A stretch of 64,000 nt of DNA from Balanoglossus misakiensis (lineage: Eukaryota; Hemichordata), in the NCBI GenBank assembly GCA_040954595.2, contig CM082587.2:6014001-6078000 (forward strand). The letters are read 5' to 3'. Below are positions 22,790 through 35,100 of the stretch, one piece after another; the stretch's first letter is position 1, and each line of letters starts with the position of its first letter. A program made the position numbers and the translations under genes. The notes below the pieces were generated by a model. That model was not told the origin of the DNA. It ran no database searches and saw only the letters and a list, made by a program, of their open reading frames with translations.

Positions 22790-24556
22790 TCTGTCAGGGG
22801 GCACACAGTTTATCATTCTTAATACGACCTTACGATCACCTTCACATTAACAGACGTGTGCGCACAGGGACAGGGAACCAACATCCCTGAAAAAATGTCA
22901 GCATCCCAGACAGCTAAGTTCTTTGCCCAAGCACACTTGTGTACTTACAGACACCCGCATTCATATATCTCGACAGGGGGTCAGTAACACAGCCAGGCAC
23001 ATACAGATGTGTACAGTACGCAGCCGCTCAGCTGTGCGTACGTCACACAGACAATGATCACAGACGCACAGACATCAACCGGGTGCTGCGCCCTGTACGA
23101 TTAACACTTCTATTAGCAAAACTTAACATCCAAAAAAAGAAGAACTTCACCAATTACATACAGGAAGTGCAAAGAAGTTGAGGCAGTCAGAGACGCGGTT
23201 CCGATGCAATTAGAGAGGATGTTGCATGTGGCTACGCAGCCACTTCAAAACCTAACTTGGCACTTACAATCCAGAGCAGCAGCGTCATCTCATTTGCATG
23301 TGAAAGGCCCAGAAACTGCAGTTCTACAACCAAGACCTTTTAATGTTGCAAGATTTCCCAGAAAATTCAAGAGGACATGATCTTGTCAAACAAAGACACT
23401 TCCTCCGATACTAAGCCACTTCACAAGCTGTGTGGCCATTCCTCCATATTGCTTTCCTCCCCCATGTTTTCCAGAAAATATTTTTTTTACACTCAACATA
23501 CTGGTACGTTCAATTCACATTAAACTATCACATACGCTCATCAAACTGAAATATGAGAAACTTAAAAATTAATCTGTTCTCATGGATATTGGAATTATTG
23601 TCTTAAAGCCCAAACAGCAGCCATTTTAAGCATATTTTTAATTCACTAACATTTTCAATCTCCTTACCCTAAATCAACAGACAGCATTTTGAATTTGTGG
23701 AGATTCTGATCCCCATGTGCGTATACCCAAATATATGTGTACTCTAGCAAAGGGCGGGTGAATAAATAGGTGTGGCACCTGTTTATTTAATAACTTGTTC
23801 ATATTTAAATGTACAGCCACAATCAGATAGTTTAATACATTGTGTAAACAAACCAGTGACTTCATTTGAAGGAACCATTCTAAGTTTTTGAATGGAAAAA
23901 TCATGAAAATAATGCAAAAAATGACAGCTATTGGAGCTTTAAAATAACAAAAATATGACATGCTACGTCAAATTTCAGATAATTTGGAGTCAATCCAAAA
24001 TTATCGTATGTAAAAAAAAGTTGCATCATAGACAAAGCACACTACTCAGTATTGCACAGGATTCTGGTTGTAAAGATAGATAAGATGCATATGCATGATA
24101 ACAAATGAAAATCCTTCACCTTAACAGTATTGGTTAAGCACACTGCAAGCACGGTTACGTGTGTGCTTACTGAAAAACTTTAAGCTGCATCTGCATTGCA
24201 TAATACACTTTCCTTAAAGCGGAACGTGGAAGGCAGGGATTTCATTTCTGAAAAAGTTTCATTTGATGAGCGCACATGATCATACGTTCATTATTCTCGG
24301 GCCCCACGGGGAACACCAAAGACACAATGCGACGATTCGATGCTGCGGGAGCCGCACACAAAACGAGCGTGAATACGTGCTCGCAGAGAAAAAACAACTC
24401 TCGGAGTTGGATTACAAAAATCATCTGTGTCATGGAGACCTGACATGAAAAATTCAGTCTTTTGAGGGGTACATGTTACTAAACGTTGCTTTAATCTCTC
24501 TGTCTAAGTCCGTCGTCGAACGACCGTGTGATGGCTCCATTTTATATGGCGCGGCT
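22790..24556. other. Non-coding DNA
   Basis: CpG-richer near 22.8-23.1 kb and again at 24.25-24.55 kb, AT-rich in between. No splice-bracketed open frame or repeat was recognised. Confidence 0.4.
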
Positions 24557-24566
24557 AACCACCTTC

Positions 24567-25013
24567 TGATTGGCTAGATCTCCGGGTGCCATGGTAACTG
24601 TGGCTAAATCTGGCGTACTTCTCATTGCTGTATGTTTTCTGTTTTTATTAATGCAATCATGCCCCAAGTCTTTATTAAATATATGGAAAATGCGAAAAAG
24701 ACATTTTTACTTTGCACATTTCATTCTGAACAGTTATCTCAACAGTTCGCATGGTTACGGTATGTCACAGATATGCCTGTTGCTAATTCATACGTGGTTC
24801 TCGCAGGAGTGTCAGACATGCCTATTAAGTCAACGACTACAGTCACATATGCAAATTTAACCGCAATTATCATACAAAAGTGGAGATCTAGAGAATGGCA
24901 GATTTTTGCTCGAGTGACCGTGCAAACAAAGTGTGAAACCACATGGTCGTTAAGAAGACTTGGACACACACGCTTATCACCATATATGGGTACATGCAAA
25001 TTATAAGTGATGG
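24567..25013 (+). repeat. Dispersed repeat with inverted arms
   Basis: The left arm 24567-24612 (TGATTGGCTAGATCT then CATGGTAACTGTGGCTAAAT) is inverted relative to 24853-24899. The distal stretch 24954-25013 matches 1774-1830. The arms are about 45 bp and the span between them about 240 bp, as in a fold-back or long-TIR non-autonomous element, although the homologous distal flank lies outside the right arm. No target duplication could be fixed. The 124-codon plus and 140-codon minus frames here overlap each other and the arms and are treated as chance. Confidence 0.6.
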
Positions 25014-26560
25014 AGTTCGTATTAATTATCATGATGTGGCCCCTCATATGACCTGAGCTATTCAGAGAACTTTTGGACAAAAAATACGACATGAATCTTT
25101 TAATGTGCAAATAAATTAACACCTCAAGGGCTGTAACTTCGCGAGATTCTCCAAACCGCAAATGCAGCTAGCCTTTTTGTAAAATTTGTGTTTAAAGGGA
25201 CAAAGTGGCTGTTATTTCATTTATTAAATGTTGTTCTGCCTACTGTGACATGTTTAATTGACCAGGTGTCAGAACTCAACTCACATCCTCTGAGTAGTGT
25301 TTGAAAAATGCACCATCTGTAAAACTCAGTAAATTACACTTTTCTGGGAAATCACCTACCAACGATGGTCCCCGGGTCATTTCAGTAACTAACGAACTAC
25401 CAATTCAATTTTCATATTTCCCAAACGATTTGTTTGATGTAATTATGATCCTTTTCGGCAAATATTACTTCCCTCGCCGAGGCAAGTCTTTCAGAAGCCA
25501 GCATGAGTTGAGAGAGATTTTTAATTTCGGAGGTAATTACCTTTTGCGTACATAGTTATAGGGCATTGGTTTTTTTATACACTTTCCTGTCATAACAAGA
25601 AAATGGATATTGTTACCGAGGATGAGATTTGAAACATGCACACAAAAGGAAATGGTTCAACTTTAAACCGGTTGTCTACCTATCCTAAAAATCACTTATT
25701 GCAAATGGTCTTAGGTCACTAACAAACCACAGAAAACAATCAACCTACGTTGACCTCTCTGAAAAACTTCCATCTGGGTAGCTGTAAGTACAGTTTTACA
25801 AGTTCTGGTCACATCTGGTTCGAGGAAAAAAATATTTGATGTGCAGAGATATTGATAAAACATGTCTTCGCTGCAGTAATGAAAGCTTGCAATCAATGGC
25901 TGATGCCAATGAAGTGTTGCCCTGTGCCCATGATGGCGGAAAACAAATTTGGCGTTTGATTTGGGCGGCGTCAGAATCTAGGTGTGAATTAATCTTAACA
26001 GCATGAGAACCAGACCAGATCAGCAAAAAAATCAGTGAAATCCAAATGTACAATCAATTACATACACATGGTCACACTGTACTTACACACTAGACAGAAC
26101 TTAAATACCGCACTTTTAATATATTATTCTCACATTAAAAGATTATTACCATAATTATTTTTTTTTTACAATTTCTTTTCCTTTTTTGGCTATAATGAAA
26201 AAAAAAGAACTATGGCAAAAAAAGCTTTCAATTTGACCGATGGTCTAGCCTTGTGAGGAAACTACGTCACCAAGGTTTCCAAGATTAAGTTTTACAACAC
26301 CAGAGACTTTGCAGAGTGCAGATAACAGCGATATCCGTAGGCATTTGTGCAATCGGTCAATCGTTCCCCCTTGTGAATAGATCATAAATACACGAATTAT
26401 AAGAACAATGACACACACTGGACCACAGTATAGCTGAGGGCTCACACGGAGACCAACGGTATAGATTATTATCAATATACGCCGTCTGACACGAAAAGAG
26501 GGTTCAACATGTTTGCAATGCAAACAGAAACAGTCATATTTGTCCTACATGTATGTATTT
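25014..26560. other. Non-coding DNA, AT-rich
   Basis: Nothing supported apart from short overlapping frames. CpG content begins to rise near 26.45 kb ahead of the promoter-like stretch. Confidence 0.4.
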
Positions 26561-26572
26561 CTCAGACCGGAG

Positions 26573-26591
26573 CCAATATTTAGGACGTCAC
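26573..26591 (+). promoter_or_regulatory. CCAAT box and CRE-like site upstream of 26750
   Basis: GAGCCAAT at 26570-26577 and GACGTCAC at 26584-26591 lie 160-180 bp before the ATG at 26750. CCAAT (NF-Y) and CRE/ATF sites are common in animal housekeeping promoters. A TATATAAA word at about 26722 is only 28 bp before the ATG and so is unlikely to set its transcription start. Confidence 0.3.
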
Positions 26592-26749
26592 GCCTTCGTC
26601 CTGTCAGCCACTGACTGGGTCTAGCTGTCTGCCAGTTTCCATTCATTGTTTTGTTAGCTTTGCGAGTTTGCCTAGCGATGTTGAACTGTGGCAATGCATA
26701 CCACAGGCTTAATGTGAACACTATATAAACACTTAACTACATTTTAAAG

Positions 26750-26841
26750 ATGGCCGGAACGAGAAGACCATCTTTCGCCGCCAAAACAAATCTTGCCCCT
26801 CTATCAGCATCACAAATCAAAAATAGTACTTTCAGGTGTCA
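26750..26841 (+). CDS. Candidate first coding exon, unknown product
   Basis: ATGGCCGGA opens MAGTRRPSFAAKTNLAPL then SASQIKNSTFR, Arg/Lys/Ser-rich with few acidic residues. Two donors follow: TTTCAG|GTGTCA after 26835 and GTCA|GTGAGTATT after 26841. The second matches GTGAGT exactly. Both leave two bases carried. CCAAT and CRE-like sites lie upstream. The basic, proline/serine-containing start resembles those of many nuclear proteins, but I cannot name one. It is on the opposite strand to the gene proposed for 31467 leftwards and would be nested in it if both are real. Confidence 0.35.
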
Positions 26842-28261
26842 GTGAGTATTACACACGTCAGTTTTTTTAACTAAGTTTTGATATGCCAAAGAAAATATAT
26901 GCTCATGAACTTCTAATGTAGCACCAGTACCATCACTGTTGAAAAACAATGATATGGAAAAACTACAAGAAACCCGCGCCCCATGGCTCAGCCATTCAAG
27001 TTCACCAAACACTTTTAACTAGCGGGAGAAGATCAGTATGCAACTCATGTATCATTCAAATGGGATAACAAAAGAATTTGAAAAGATCACGAGACCAGAA
27101 AGCAGGGCACGACGGTAACAAAAAAAAATTGTAATCTTCAATTAAAAATAGAACATGAAATTCGAGTACATGTCGTCTGCACACTAAGAGAAATCAACAG
27201 ATCTCTGTGTCACTCTGTGAAATATACAAAGGACGACACAGAAAGAGATTCAACCATGACTCATTATTTCTGCTAATTTTGTCTGGCTTGGTGTATCCGT
27301 AGATCAATTAGTCATTGCATGTGTACATAATGGAGACGTGTCAGAACCAGTTTACAATCCCAAATCTTAATTAACGGAACATCATGCTAGTGTTCAAAAC
27401 GCAACTTCCAGCCGAGACATTCTTGGTTAATACCTGGTCTCACAGTTTGATAAGAATTAACTAACAGAAACAACCCCCACCCCCTCAAAAAAAAAAAATC
27501 ATCACACAGCTTATATATAATTACATACACCCTGACCCAAGATGACCTCACAAGCCCATATCGCTATGTGATGCGTCTACGTGCTGGTGAAAAAATAGGC
27601 TGTTTTTTGTCTGTGCGCATGAACCAGACAAAGCGGCATTCAACTCTCCTAGTTCGTGGTGCGAGTGATTTGAACTTGCTCCAAATACATACATCAAATT
27701 CAATTCACATCAAAGCAAAAATGTATCGCCCACATGCAGGTATGTTTAAACCGCATGATCCCCCAGCAGTTGCGTCCAACGCTTTTGATATTTTTTCTGT
27801 CTTTTCTGGTAGTATGACCATTAAAAGCCCACTCAGTCGTGGTTTGGATTAAGTTTGTTTTTTACGATATTTTAAGATCATGAAACCAAACAGGTCTGCC
27901 ATTTCAACGAGTGGGTTCAGTTTGGCTTGCCCCAACGTTGACATTTTTTTTTTTTTGCAATATGTCCATCTTCACCAGATGGTTGTCAGGTTATAATCCA
28001 GGCAAATCCATGATGAATCATGGTACATTTACAAACTACTAAAAACCAAATGGTAAAGGTGACCCCCACCCATGTCAACACTGTTTACAAAGTAAAAATG
28101 GTTGCTTCTTTTAGTAATCAGTTTCTGGGCTGTCTGAGGCAAACAAACACAAAACAACAAAAATATAGATTTCGGATCACCTGAAAATTCTCTCTCTTCC
28201 AAAACTGTAGACTTAATTTGCATTTTACGGAAACTAAATATTTCAATATTTTTCTTTCAAG
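26842..28261. other. Putative intron
   Basis: AT-rich DNA between the candidate first exon and the exon at 28262. An open plus-strand frame at about 27545-27852 (YRYVMRLRAGEKIGCFLSV near its start) has an acceptor-like TGACCCAAG and a GCTG|GTGAAA donor, but neither site is strong. Confidence 0.25.
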
Positions 28262-28287
28262 AGCTCATTTCCTATGCCACAACACAG
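28262..28287 (+). CDS. Candidate 26-nt small exon
   Basis: A strong acceptor AATATTTTTCTTTCAAG and a strong donor ACACAG|GTAAGA bracket 26 nt. In the phase left by the exon at 26750 it reads A-H-F-L-C-H-N-T with one base carried. Another frame reads LISYATTQ. Both splice sites are of good quality on the same strand as the upstream first exon, but such a short exon carries no independent coding signal. Confidence 0.28.
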
Positions 28288-31200
28288 GTAAGAAACAAAT
28301 CTGACTACAAACCTATCCGTCAAAGTTCAAAGTAATCATACAAGCAGTTATTTGACTCATAATTGGAAAATTTGCCCAAAAATACAATATTATATTCCTC
28401 CCAAACATCACAAACAATATTGCAGAGTTTGTTTCAATTGCAGGAAATCTGACCAGGTCATTACAAGGGACCACCATGCATAACAAATATCAAAACAAAC
28501 AGATCAGTGGGCTATAATGAAGACTATTCTCACAAAAAATGTCACCCAAAATACAAATGCCCTTTATCGTAATTCCAACAAATCTGACACAAATTGTCCC
28601 AATCAACACTGAAATCAACACTCCATGTTTGTTTCTCAGAAGTTCTATTGAAGTCACTAATTGATTGGAAGGCAAGACAGAAAATGACAAGAAAACAACT
28701 TATCTGATATTATAAAAAACAACACAATCCAAGAAGATGATATTAAGAGGTTGTTTTCGTAAAAGCCCTGTGATGAGCTGAAACACAAACGTGTCATCAC
28801 TATGGTAAAAAAAATGGTCTATGTCAGTTATTGTATTGTGCAATCCGATACACACCTCTGTAAATGAAAGTGATTGACAGTTCATCTCTGTGTGCAGACC
28901 TTCCATAGAATAAGTTATAAATTATTTAAGATGTATACATTATGCTCACATTGTGGGGGCAGGGTTAGGATTATTAATGTCATCAAGGATAATTTCGAGT
29001 TTAACACTCAACTCCAAAATTGTCATGAACGGAAAGATTGTGTGCTTAATTTGCCCCAAGTTTCTATTTTTGACCCAAAAGTCTAGACAAGTGCCTTTGG
29101 TGCAGTGCAGCAGGTCTGCCGCAAGAGAGGGCATCAACATCGACTTCCCACAAGTCATCTGGGATTCAATCAAAAATTAACCTTTTGGAAAGAAATTTCC
29201 CTGGAATACGAGAGTGTTCACCAAAGTATCTGTAACGACAATGAGACCAGCTACCTCAACTGTTCTTTTGACAGTAAAAGTCAAAGCATTTTATGTTTGT
29301 TTGTTTTTTATAACATTTGAATGAGCCATATGAATCTATGTGGCACAACCATGTATGGACAAATCAAACAAGGTGCCCAAGTAGCAATGATAATTAGCAT
29401 GGCTGACTGGCAACCCAGTTGGACCCCCTGCAAAAAGACTATGCAAAGGAAAAAAATATCCATACCAGTTATTTTGCAGCAGGTTCAAATGCGGGGCAAA
29501 GGCAAACGACACTTTGGGTGAAGGATAGGTCAGAGCTAGTAATTCTTTGTGGATCAACAGAGCACAGGTAAAAACTGATCCAAGTTCAAAATCAAAGGCA
29601 ATGAACAATTCACAGCTTTATATGCTAACTCTTTATATGCCATGGTCTTTGCAACTTAAAACACCCCCCCCCCCCCTCCTCACTTTTACCTTCAGTTTTA
29701 TCAATTCAATGGTGAACTAGTACTAGTATGACGTCCTATCCTGCAAACTATTTTGGAACTTTCGAAACTCTCCAGGCCAAAAATAAGTTAGGTCCCTGGT
29801 CGTGCAACAACCACCCATTATAAACATGCAACTCGCTTAAAATAAAACCAGACTCGACCATCTTTCTGTTTAAACGTTGATATGGGTAAGGGTAGTTCAA
29901 AAAATTTCTGATATTTTGGACACTTTCCAAACCTGTGCCACTCTGTTTTTAAACTTGTTTTTCCGTTTTTTATGCACTACGCCAATGACCTTCAGAACTT
30001 TTCAAGGACACCGCGCTTGAAAAAAATCCAATCCGATCGCAGTCAACAACGCGTCGTACGTACGTACGTGTAACAAGATGTCACCGCTTTTATTTTTATT
30101 CCTGTTGAGAGCTACGAAAAACAACAACAATGAAGTAAAACCCGGAATCAATTACGCCGTTTCAATAAAGGGCGAGCCAGAGGATCATCGCTGCCCTTCA
30201 AAAATCACACTTAGTGAACACAAGACGTAGAAAAAACTTGACAAAATGGGCTCAAAATGGAGACACCATCTCTGGCTTCCTGGTCTGGAGTCCAGACCCC
30301 GAGGTGTGAATCGGTTAAATTAACTGATTTGCATATTACGGTTACCCGCTATACTTTTGTTTTTTCGCAAAACTTCGGCTTCGGGTAAAAGTCAAAACTC
30401 TTTTGCACTATTGAACTTGAAAACTGCACGATTGACGCAGATATCAAAGATCTACCTCGTCGCTTACTATTTGCGAAGAACTCGACATATCTCTCGGCGT
30501 CACACGCTCAAAGCGCGGGCCAGGCGCAGGCAAAATAGGTCGACCGAACGACTATTCCTTTGAACTTGTTTGTATGAACTTGAATGTTGAGTTTCATTAG
30601 TTACGTAACGCCTAACGGAGCTTTACCTCAATAGGTTAATAAGCTCCACTATTGTTCAACCACACAACAAACAGGTACATCGAACGACCGCCGTCAAAAT
30701 TACAATATTTGAAAACCCGCGCCACGCGGATATGTGCGGGCTCCAAAATCGAGAGTACGGGTAAAAATTGTCGTTCATGTCTAGTCGCCAGTCCACAGCG
30801 AACTTGAAGAGTTCGCACGGATGAACCGTCCGCTAAATAATCTTGTTTCACTGGTGCTTTCCTGCCTTCACATATTGAACTTCACCTTGGGGTTAATTCC
30901 CCGGCCTTCTCCCCCAAAAATATTGCAATTTGTGTGGGGAACCCTTGACCTACACACGCAGAGATCTGCCTGGTACAAAAAATGGAGCAACTCGTGAAGA
31001 AACCCCTCCCCCCACACACGTGCAACACCTAACGGGCCGTACGGTACATGTACAACGGCCGACTCCAAAACCGTCTATATTTATGCTTAAAATTCTACAT
31101 AGCGATCAGAAAAAGCCGTATACCATGCTGGAGAAAACCCAGATTCAACTCGGTCTTTATAAAGTTGCACAGCGAATGCGCTATAATAAATTCTCACAGA

Positions 31201-31343
31201 CGAAATGTACACCGAACGACAAGTACAACGGGCAAAATAAAATGCAACATACATATACACTCCCATTAGCCAGACAACTACACATATCGGAGATGACATG
31301 GTGAATAAAATTGTATGAATCCATGTAGATAAAAAAGCCCTAC
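28288..31343. other. CpG-poor DNA passing into CpG-rich DNA near 30.0 kb
   Basis: Up to about 29.99 kb CpG is scarce. From about 30.01 kb it becomes frequent. A strong plus-strand acceptor CTTTTACCTTCAG ends at 29695 after a C13 run (29664-29676), but all frames after it stop soon. A CGTA repeat is at 30055-30069. No gene supported in this stretch. Confidence 0.4.
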
Positions 31344-31467
31344 CATTGCACTTCGTGTCCACGATTATTGGCGAACTCGCCGCCGCTGGTGGGAACCACG
31401 TCGTCGGCGCCGCCGCCGAGTAGCTGGGACCGGCGCTGGTTGTCGTCAACACCGGGAACTGGAACAT
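31344..31467 (-). CDS. Candidate first coding exon, Ala/Pro/Ser/Thr-rich N-terminus
   Basis: On the minus strand ATG at 31467 (G at -3) opens MFQFPVLTTTSAGPSYSAA, then APTTWFPPAAASSPIIV and DTKCN, 41 codons plus one base, ending at a donor TGCAATG|GTAGGG. The composition is strongly biased to GCG/GCC/CCG/ACG codons in a CpG-rich stretch, unlike the AT-rich DNA to its left. Low-complexity A/P/S/T N-termini are typical of animal transcription factors and signalling proteins, but no domain is present, so that is only an association. The carried base makes it phase-compatible with the 78-bp exon at 8023-7946, which would imply a 23-kb intron or several missing exons. Confidence 0.45.
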
Positions 31468-32525
31468 GTCCGCAGTCCAGAAGTCAGAGTGACTGTGTCG
31501 CGATAAACTCAGCTCAAACTGCTAAATTTGGCGTGCTTCACGAAGCCAGAACCATCGCGTCCAACCTCGACATTACAACTTGCCAAGTCACTTTGAACCC
31601 TTGTCTCACTGGGCCCCGAAAAAATAAAACCCAACCGATTGCGTAACGTCTCTCCAATTACGAAGCCAGTCTCGAAGTGCCAGGGACAATATGCACCTAA
31701 TTAATCCCCGTTAAATGCGAATGCACTGGCGTTGGCAAATGAACTAGAGAGCGGGTGGGGGGACGGGCGCCACCCCTGTTACACGTCACAAGCGGCAAAC
31801 TGATGTTGCCATGGAGATTCACACCACGTCTGCAAATTAATGATCAATTTAATATTTTAAAAGCACATTTCTGTAACTTTAGTCTTTTGGCCAACACGAA
31901 TATCGCCGCCTCCGACACAACCCCTCATATACAGTACCCTGCGGACCCTACCTTCAAAATAACAGGGACCACAATGGCCTTCACTTTATTCATGACATTG
32001 TACACAGGACTTGACAAGCTGAAATCGCGCCAGACACGAAAATTGACACACACCTACTTATACACTGGCGGGGCGACTGTTGGTTTCCGGATCTTGCAGA
32101 AAACGACAACACACATACAACAAAATCTACCGCAAACGATAACTAAAACCCAAGTGCAAAACTAGACTTGATTAACGCATGTACGGTGACAGTCGGTCAC
32201 GAAATGATATGCAGTCTGCCGACCTACATTCGTGCCTGACCCCTTCAACTTCATGAAGGAAAATCCAGCGATATGCGGCGGCGGTGGTGGTATATGGCGC
32301 GGCGACTGCAGAGAAAAAATATACAAATAAACTGCGCAGCGGTCCCTTTGAGTCAAACGTCTCCCTTCCTAATTCTTCAACATGAAATGTCTGTCGCTTT
32401 TTTCCCTGCACTTCCGGCGTACTGGCTGTCCTCAGATGCCCGTTCTTTTTCAAGGCTATGAACTCGGATAAACTTGTAGGCAATTACTAGTATACCTTCC
32501 CAAGGTCGTTTTGCTTTTACGTGTT
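31468..32525. other. CpG-rich candidate promoter region
   Basis: Lies between the minus-strand start at 31467 and a possible plus-strand start at 32526. No TATA box was seen on the minus strand in the first 200 bp. Overlapping frames on both strands (31755-32165 plus, 32172-32483 minus) are CpG-rich-DNA frames without splice support. Confidence 0.3.
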
Positions 32526-32578
32526 ATGGCGCGGCCAAGTCGACTATTTTTCCCTCTAATTCCGTCACGCGCGGTTCT
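32526..32578 (+). CDS. Possible first coding exon (17 codons)
   Basis: ATGGCGCGG opens MARPSRLFFPLIPSRAV, followed by a donor GTTCT|GTAAGG after 32578, two bases carried. Arg, Ser and hydrophobic residues without acidic ones would suit a mitochondrial presequence or a signal anchor. It faces away from the minus-strand start at 31467, about 1 kb away. There is no TATA box or other support, and ATGGCG frames are common in this CpG-rich block. Confidence 0.2.
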
Positions 32579-35100
32579 GTAAGGTCACCTTGTGCCTCCA
32601 TTACATAACGCCACGCAAAAATATATTTTTTAAATCTTTTTAGGCTTATTTTAAATTTATTTTGCAAGTATGTGTAAATCGAAACCTGTAACCCGCCATA
32701 TTTCCTTCAAAGTCAGTTTTCCTTTTTTTCTCTTTGCCCTTCAGAAGATAGCAAAAAGTAAGAGATCAAAACAAAAGAGCTAGGTGAACTGTTGGCCCTG
32801 GGTGATTACTTGCCTCCTAAATTATTTTAAATACAGAGTATAAACTTACACTGCACCGATTGTTCAATAAAAATTAAAACCATTGCGCAAGTCAGTGTCA
32901 ACCGTGAAATATGTGTACTAATGATTAATTGGACGGTACTGAAATATGAATCGCAAATTATGAAATATTTCGCGTATCAATAGTACTGTTATTCAATGAT
33001 GATACTTGTTGAAAACATAAAAATTGTTAAACATCAACACACACACCAGACTCACACTGTATGCCACTCACAAAATTGCGCCGTAGGCGGCAGCCACAGG
33101 GACCTGTGTCGGCCAAAATTGACGCGTCACAGCTAATTTTACCCCCTTTGAAACATTTTTTTCTCTGTTGTACTGCGAGGGTACACATGTTTTTTTTTCA
33201 AAGTTGATTTGCAACGATTATTTTTTTCGAAAACCATCCAGCCTCCGCCCCACCCGGATATCAAACGAACCATCCCTTGGACCCGAGAATATATTAGTAA
33301 TCGACCGCCACACGACCATATTTTCGACCTCCTAACTCTTCTTATTAAGATACAATGCAGCATTTAAAGGCCGCGTATTAAAGCCCCAGTAACACTTACT
33401 TTTGACTAGTTTTCAGTGGGGGCTAAGGTGGTGGTGGTGTTACAGTGAATTTCACCTACGGTCGCTGTTTTCGTAGTTACTAAGTTCGTTTTATTGTCCA
33501 GTATATACAATTCGAATAGTCTATTTTCTTATGTCGTTATTGCTGCTGTTACAGTTATGGTCGTCGAAGTTGGAGACTCATTTTAATCCAAACGAATGCG
33601 CATAGTACAAGGTACATGTTACATATGCTTCATTCTTTATACTAGACACCCCCGCATCACTTTGTAAGTAAATTGATAATGAGCGAAGAAACTTGAAAAA
33701 TGTACTAATTGCGAAAAAGTACATGTAGGCCCTAGCCATCATAAACTTGTTCACTCAAAGCTACATTTTAGCACTTGTTTTTCCAATTGCAAATTTCATA
33801 TGTGAATTGGTTCGGTATTTGCGTCATCATGTAAGGTAATGCCCTTTTCCATCGCACGCGTGGGCATGCACTTGTAAGTTATTAGGCCCATATACTATGA
33901 CAATCTGTATGCATTATAGCCTATACTTGTACTTTACTTTCTGTTAGTGTGAGTGATCAAAAGCGAAAAAATACGAAGGCTGGGTTCTAGACTAGTTCTA
34001 CATCACATACTTCCGAAAGCGAAAGACTAAACACGAACTACCGCCGAACGTTTTTCATGTGTTCAAACTTCCTGGCCACAGACATCGAAATGTTGAATTG
34101 AATTCGTGATTTATGGGATGTTAGTGTGATCCGCTGATTGGCTGAAAGCAGTCACCTGTTAATTTGCATCGTAAAGTCGTTTATAATTCAGACTGTGTAA
34201 CATGCAACAACACCACAGCGATTATTTCACTTGCCCGACAAACAAACAACAACAACCTGTTATTGCATATAGTTTGGCATGAACAACCAACGCATCACCG
34301 ATTTTTAACAACAGCACACATGATAGTCTAGTATTAGACGAATCTGGCCGCAACCACCACTAACTTTCGAGTTTGGGGTACTACACACAAAATAGGTACA
34401 TTGTAATTTACACCCACAGACTCATCTCTGCCACCGAGTGTGTGGAATGGATTAAGTCGAGAGATTGAAGGGTTTCTTAAACAATTTTAAATGTAAACAT
34501 GCCTTTGTACATCAACAGACGGTCCCTTCACGGCGCTACTTTGAACAGCAATAACTCAACTCTCCCCGAAACGAAATACACCAAAATAAATATCATATCG
34601 GCGATAACTACTGCGTTATGTCCATGAATAAACATTAAAAACACATCAAAACATCGTCAACGTCAATATCCAGATGTCCGATTTTTAAAGGGCACAATCG
34701 TGGGGCGGAAATCTCTGAATTAATTCAGCTTGCAGTCTTTGCGATTACACTGATCAAACAATATCGACTCTGTAAATGATTGGTTAATAAATTCTTGTTG
34801 CTCCAATCCTCTGTGATTTTATTTCATTTGAACTGAGTGGATTTGATTTAATTTGATTAGATGTGTTTGGATTCGATTTGATCTGCACTTTGCGGGCGGT
34901 CAAGTTTCCTACAAAGACATTAGTGTATGAGAGATGCTGGTTATTCATATCTCAGATTATTAACAGGTGGTTTGATGAAAACTACAGGATTGTCTACTGC
35001 TAGTGAATGGGAGGAAGGGGTTTAAGATCCAAAAAGCAACGCTGGTACACAAATCCATAGGACGGCCTTTTCTATTCAGTTCTTTTCTTTCTTTCTCCCT
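32579..35100. other. Intergenic-like DNA
   Basis: No frame above about 75 codons and no splice-bracketed frame was found. Simple GGTGGT words near 33431 and AACAAC words near 34250. Nothing else recognised. Confidence 0.5.

Noticed and set aside
24632-25161. Opposed 124- and 140-codon frames
   Set aside because: They overlap on opposite strands across the inverted-arm repeat and its flank. Neither has recognisable motifs.
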